Source of the DNA: Chloroflexota bacterium
GTDB taxonomy: Bacteria > Chloroflexota > Dehalococcoidia > GIF9 > UBA5620
Direction of reading: 5' to 3'
DNA: 7,785 nucleotides
NCBI GenBank assembly: GCA_026389735.1
Contig: JAPLHH010000083.1
Span: forward strand, 1-7,785
The notes beneath the pieces are model-generated. The model searched no databases and was not told the DNA's origin. It saw only the letters and a list, made by a program, of their open reading frames with translations. Positions within the stretch are counted from its first letter, which is position 1. Each line of letters starts with the position of its first letter. A program made the position numbers and the translations under genes. Shown here piece by piece: positions 6,459 to 7,785 of the stretch.

Positions 6459-7627
6459 AACTTTCGCATCGTCTTGACAAGCTTTCACCATATTTATTCG
6501 TAGAAATCAATCGAAAGATTGCAGAGAAGCGAGCTAAGGGAGAGGATATAATCAGCTTTGCCATAGGCGACCCTGACATGCCAACGCCACAGCACATAAT
6601 AGACCAGCTATGTCAGGCAGCGCGTGACCCGGCTAATCATCGCTATCCTGAGACCGCTGGACTGCCTGAACTTTGCCAGGCTATCGCCCGGTGGTATCAG
6701 AAACGCTTTGGAGTGACACTTGACCCGAATAAAGAGGTGTTGCCGCTCCTTGGCTCCAAAGAAGGCATCGGGCATATCTCTTTCTGTTTCATTGACCCTG
6801 GCGATGTAGCTCTGGTGCCCGACCCTGGATACCCGGTCTACTCGATGAGCACGTTACTGGCTGGTGGCGAGCCTTACTTCATGCCGCTGACTGAGAAGAA
6901 TGACTTCCTGCCTGACCTGGAAAGCATTCCTAAGAAAATAGCTGAGAAGGCTAAGCTCTTATGGCTGAATTACCCAAATAACCCCACCGGAGCGGTAGCC
7001 GAACTCGATTTTTTCCAGAAGGCAGCAAGTTTCGCAAAAAAACATAACCTGGCTATATGCCACGATGCCCCTTATACAGAAGTTGCCTTTGATAGCTATA
7101 GACCGCCGAGTTTCTTGCAGGTACCTGAGGCTAGAGAAATCGGTATAGAATTTCATTCTTTGTCCAAGACCTACAACATGACTGGCTGGCGGATAGGCAT
7201 GGCTGTGGGCAATGCCTCGATGATAGATGCTCTATTTCGGTTTAAGTCCAACTTGGACTCAGGCATTCCTCAGGCAATTCAGCGAGCAGCTATCGAAGCT
7301 TTAACCAGTTCCCAGGACTGCGTTGCCGAGCACAACGCTATCTATCAGCGACGTAGAGACAAACTAGTTAAAGCTCTCAACGATATAGGCTTGAGAGCCA
7401 TGTCACCCAAAGCCAGCTTCTACATCTGGGCTAGAATGCCAGATGGCTATACATCAATAGAGTTCACCACTGAATTACTGGACAAGGCCAACGTGGCAGT
7501 GACTCCAGGAGTCGGTTATGGGAGCGCCGGTGAAGGTTACATCCGTCTATCATTAACCTTGCCCGATGACCGCCTTGATGAAGGCATAAGCCGACTGCTG
7601 AACTGGAATAAGCCCAAAGGGAAATAA
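6455..7627 (+). CDS. dapL: LL-diaminopimelate aminotransferase DapL
   Basis: PLP enzyme, 390 aa from ATG 6455, that converts tetrahydrodipicolinate to LL-diaminopimelate in one step with glutamate as amino donor, bypassing the DapD/DapC/DapE route. Class I/II aminotransferase fold: FAIGDPDMPTP near residues 35-45, RYPETAGLPEL near 63-73, NYPNNPTGA near 172-180, HDAPYTE near 203-209, and Schiff-base Lys238 in SLSKTYNMTGWRIG. The C-terminal carboxylate-binding Arg is in GYIRLSLT. The length, the N-terminus (KLSHRLDKLSPYLFVEINRK) and its place next to dapF separate it from AspC-type enzymes, though the general aminotransferase family alone would not. An in-frame GTG at 6446 would add three residues, but the ribosome binding site favours 6455. 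It overlaps dapF by 4 bp. Confidence 0.92.
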   Translation: MKLSHRLDKLSPYLFVEINRKIAEKRAKGEDIISFAIGDPDMPTPQHIIDQLCQAARDPANHRYPETAGLPELCQAIARWYQKRFGVTLDPNKEVLPLLGSKEGIGHISFCFIDPGDVALVPDPGYPVYSMSTLLAGGEPYFMPLTEKNDFLPDLESIPKKIAEKAKLLWLNYPNNPTGAVAELDFFQKAASFAKKHNLAICHDAPYTEVAFDSYRPPSFLQVPEAREIGIEFHSLSKTYNMTGWRIGMAVGNASMIDALFRFKSNLDSGIPQAIQRAAIEALTSSQDCVAEHNAIYQRRRDKLVKALNDIGLRAMSPKASFYIWARMPDGYTSIEFTTELLDKANVAVTPGVGYGSAGEGYIRLSLTLPDDRLDEGISRLLNWNKPKGK

Positions 7628-7648
7628 GCTTACATAATGTTTTAAACC

Positions 7649-7785
7649 ATGCGACAAACCTTGCTTAAAACTCAAACTGAAATAGAGAAGGCTTTTCTGG
7701 TTGGGGTTGATCGCAAAGCCTCTGCTGACAGGTGGTCGATTGACAGTTCTTTAGAGGAATTATCTTATCTGGCGAAGACAGCCGG
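7649..7785 (+). CDS. hflX: Ribosome-associated GTPase HflX, N-terminal fragment (runs off the right edge)
   Basis: Forty-five complete codons from ATG 7649 to the window edge. After a short polar start, the stretch EKAFLVGVDRK (about residues 13-23) followed by WSIDSSLEELSYLAKTAG (29-46, the last Gly codon cut after two bases) is the typical opening of HflX: a first beta strand with the AFLVGV pattern, then the helix SLEEL..LAKTAG. HflX binds the 50S subunit and splits stalled or hibernating ribosomes; its GTPase domain would lie beyond the edge. No clear Shine-Dalgarno precedes it, and the 21-bp gap to dapL has no terminator, so it probably continues the operon. The call rests only on the N-terminus; the exact start is less certain than the identity. 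Confidence 0.82.
   Translation, partial: MRQTLLKTQTEIEKAFLVGVDRKASADRWSIDSSLEELSYLAKTA

Noticed and set aside
7628..7648. Gap between dapL and hflX as a terminator or new promoter
   Set aside because: There is no hairpin with a T-run and no pair of -35/-10 hexamers with proper spacing in 21 bp.
1..7785. Mobile element, CRISPR array, tRNA/rRNA, toxin-antitoxin or defence genes
   Set aside because: No terminal repeats, spaced repeats, tRNA-like cloverleaf or transposase/nuclease motifs were seen on either strand; almost all sequence is accounted for by core metabolic genes.

Overview
The window looks like a piece of an anaerobic bacterial chromosome, most probably from the Dehalococcoidia (Chloroflexota) or a close relative. 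I infer this from the combination of a CooC-type nickel ATPase, an archaeal-type phosphoglycerate mutase (ApgM), and LL-diaminopimelate aminotransferase (DapL) beside DapF. As I remember it, the order pgk-apgM-tpiA-miaA-dapF-dapL-hflX resembles Dehalococcoides-type genomes; this was not checked by a search. Gene density is very high and the GC content is moderate.

Layout. Positions 1-543 (minus strand) hold the first 181 codons of tyrA (prephenate/arogenate dehydrogenase), which runs off the left edge. Positions 544-717 are the only sizeable intergenic stretch. It carries two convincing back-to-back sigma70-like promoters, one for tyrA and one for the rightward genes, plus a repeat structure in the rightward leader that could be an operator. 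From 718 to the right edge there are eight plus-strand genes: cooC, pgk, apgM, tpiA, miaA, dapF, dapL and the first 45 codons of hflX. Junctions are 8-bp overlap, 4-bp overlap, 2-bp gap, 4-bp overlap, 14-bp overlap, 4-bp overlap and 21-bp gap. No terminator-like hairpin with a T-run is visible at any junction, so this reads as one operon.

How the genes work together. Pgk, ApgM and TpiA cover three steps of lower glycolysis/gluconeogenesis; GAPDH and enolase are not in the window. DapL makes LL-diaminopimelate from tetrahydrodipicolinate in one step and DapF epimerises it to meso-DAP for lysine and, where present, peptidoglycan. MiaA (tRNA A37 prenylation) and HflX (ribosome-associated GTPase) are translation-related. 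CooC is a nickel-insertion ATPase for carbon monoxide dehydrogenase, yet no CODH subunit is present here.

Most of the window is well-recognised core metabolism. I see no mobile element, CRISPR array, RNA gene or clearly undescribed system. The points most worth a second look are the orphan cooC heading a central-metabolism operon, the probable leaderless GTG start of tyrA, the repeat in the cooC leader, and a Ser in place of the usual Mg-ligand Asp in Pgk.
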